DNA of 64,000 nt from Aspidapion aeneum (taxonomy: Eukaryota; Arthropoda; Insecta; Coleoptera; Brentidae), in the NCBI GenBank assembly GCA_963576565.1, contig OY755046.1, positions 60,491,471 through 60,555,470 on the forward strand. The letters run 5' to 3'. How positions within the stretch are numbered: position 1 is the first letter of the stretch; every line of letters begins with the position of its first letter. The notes under the pieces are model-generated. The model was not told the origin of the DNA, ran no database searches, and was given only the letters and a program-made list of their open reading frames with translations. Of the stretch, positions 62,534 through 64,000 are shown one piece after another. The translations under genes were made by a program, and so were the position numbers.

Positions 62534-63813
62534 TGGTCAGCACACACACACAGTAAAATCAAAAAAAAATTACAGGCAAGTATACTCAAAAACACCAAAA
62601 AAAATATCACAAAATCACTTAAAACAGACAGAATAACCTGCCTAATATTTAAAACTGGATACAAAGACAAAAATTTATTTCAACTTTAAACCAATTTATG
62701 ATAAGAATTTAAGAAAAAAAACCAACAAAAAAGTGAAGGTCAAAAGGAAGTATGTGGTAGAAAAGCAAAAAAAAGTTTAAAGATTTCAGCAAAAATTTTT
62801 ATTGATAAAAATTGTAGTGCTACAATAAATTTAGGTATAATTTATATAGGGTCCCTCATGGAATACACTGCATTTATGGGTCATGTTTAAAACAAACATT
62901 TTTGTGTGACTATGTATTTTCTGGCTCAGGTTAAATTTTTTGATTTTTATGGTTATTTCTTGAGTAAGTAAGCATAGCAAGTTGTAGAGTCCCTGTATGT
63001 TAAAATATTTGGATATAATATCTCTTCTCTTATAACTTAGGAACCATAGTGCAGCAGGTGATAAAGGAGGTTATTTCTGATAAAAAAAAGTTTATATAAC
63101 ACACTTATCTGTTTTAAGGATATAGGATTTTTAAAGTTAGAGGAGTGGGGGGGGGGGAAAGGTTTTACAAAAAAAGCAAATCTGTCAGCCCCAAAATGAA
63201 TACTTAGCTTATTGTGATCAAAAAATGTAGTATTCCCTTTTTTGATAAAATTCCAAGTTGAGGAGATACAGGCCAAAATAACCTCCAAAAATGTATAAAA
63301 AATTATAATTTTGATATTTTTTTATTTTTACTTATTTTTTTTTAAATATCCCTAAAGACTTATTTTTAATAACACAAAACATCAAGAAAAAAGTTGCGTT
63401 TATTGTGCTATTCATAAAGGTTTAGACCAAAAAAAAATAGTTTTTCCTGAAAAAATTTGAGCACACAATTTTTAAAAATTTTTTATGTTTTAAATGATTG
63501 TCCTTGTTTTAATACACGACGTTCATATTTTTAGGCGTTTTTCAAAAAAGTTTTTATCAAAAAAGTTATAAAAATCGCCAACTTTGATGCTCTATATCTC
63601 GATAAAGAAAGAGTTTTGACGCCTGCATTATATGAACTCCATCAGAAATTTCCTCCTCTATCACCTGTAAGCCTATGGCCCCTAAGTTATGGGACACCCT
63701 GTATATCCAAATATGTCAACATACAGGGACTCAAGCAAGTTGTAGCTGTAACTATAAAAATAAAAATTAATTTTGAGCAACATGTCATGGAACATGGGCG
63801 TGACAAATTGATT
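62534..63813. repeat. 4E-T upstream region and a ~900-bp foldback
   Basis: 62534-62830 could hold the 4E-T leader; I see no TATA box or clear initiator. From ~62940 to ~63750 inverted blocks occur (TAGAGTCCCTGTATGTTAAA / ATGTCAACATACAGGGACTC and GGTGATAAAGGAGGTTATTT / AAATTTCCTCCTCTATCACC). No supported gene. Confidence 0.6.
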
Positions 63814-64000
63814 TTAGCTCACACATATACTATACTATAGTAGTGTGAGCTATGGTGATCCTAATTTTTTCGAGAAAAAAAAAGTTGCTCCGATTTTAAA
63901 ATTTTTTATATATCTTTGCGTTTCAGATGATTTTGAAACTTTTTTGTTGCGCCGTCTGTCTGTCTGTCTGTAACGACCAACGCGCATAACTCAAAAACCG
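63814..64000 (-). mobile_element. Helitron-like element, copy 5, cut by window end
   Basis: Minus orientation: TTAGCTCACACATATACTAT hairpin, AAGTTGCTCCGATTTT, TGTCTGTCTGTCTG, AACGACCAACGCGCATAACT. The remainder lies off the window. Confidence 0.8.

Noticed and set aside
62232..62636. 134-aa plus-strand ORF
   Set aside because: Antisense shadow of 4E-T exon 1, which has splice-phase and start support on the minus strand.

Overview
The window is insect nuclear DNA: AT-rich, intron-rich and full of transposable elements. The element mix (BEL/Pao, Ty3/Gypsy, RTE-like and R1/Jockey-like LINEs, a Penelope-like fragment, hAT- and mariner-like elements) suggests a large, repeat-rich genome. A beetle would fit, but I cannot prove the order.

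One host gene dominates. It runs right to left on the minus strand from about 62,533 to beyond the left edge and encodes 4E-T (eIF4E transporter, EIF4ENIF1/Cup family). I placed 24 coding exons by hand from splice sites and family resemblance. All 23 exon-exon junctions agree in phase, giving 3,894 nt (1,298 codons) with no stop. The order is an N-terminal disordered exon, the eIF4E-binding motif Y-x4-L-F, the Cup-homology/DDX6-binding block with its IEL and GFDD motifs, Gln/Ala-rich low-complexity exons, and a C-terminal L-S-R-W-F block like the LSM14-binding region. The last exon with the stop is not visible.

Introns, right to left. 62-59 kb: foldback sequences and a 1.1-kb mariner-like palindrome. 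58 kb: an RTE tail. 57-55 kb: an unusual GC-richer block that may hold an alternative first exon, then a Helitron-like copy. 54.4-44.3 kb: a three-level nest with an intact, apparently young BEL/Pao element (identical-looking 710-bp LTRs, one 1,763-aa gag-pol ORF) inside a TA-flanked inverted-repeat element inside another dispersed repeat. 44.3-43.3 kb: a ~128-bp tandem array with G-quadruplex-like motifs. 42-39 kb: RTE fragments and a solo Gypsy LTR. 38-35 kb: foldbacks. 34.4-33 kb: a TTAA-flanked element. 30.8-28.7 kb: a long-TIR transposon with a decayed DDE transposase. 27-23 kb: Helitron-like copies, an R1/Jockey-like tail and a 2-kb TIR element. 19.9-18.4 kb: a 192-bp satellite with a higher-order trimer. 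17.4-14.5 kb: a Gypsy element with gag and protease only. 12.9-2.8 kb: foldbacks, LINE tails, nested MITEs and repeats carrying foldable tRNA-like sequences. 1.5-0.2 kb: a large foldback with a short-unit satellite in each arm.

The host gene appears conserved while its introns are almost entirely element-derived, and several elements end within 7-40 nt of its splice sites. I saw no bacterial-type operon, CRISPR array or rRNA.
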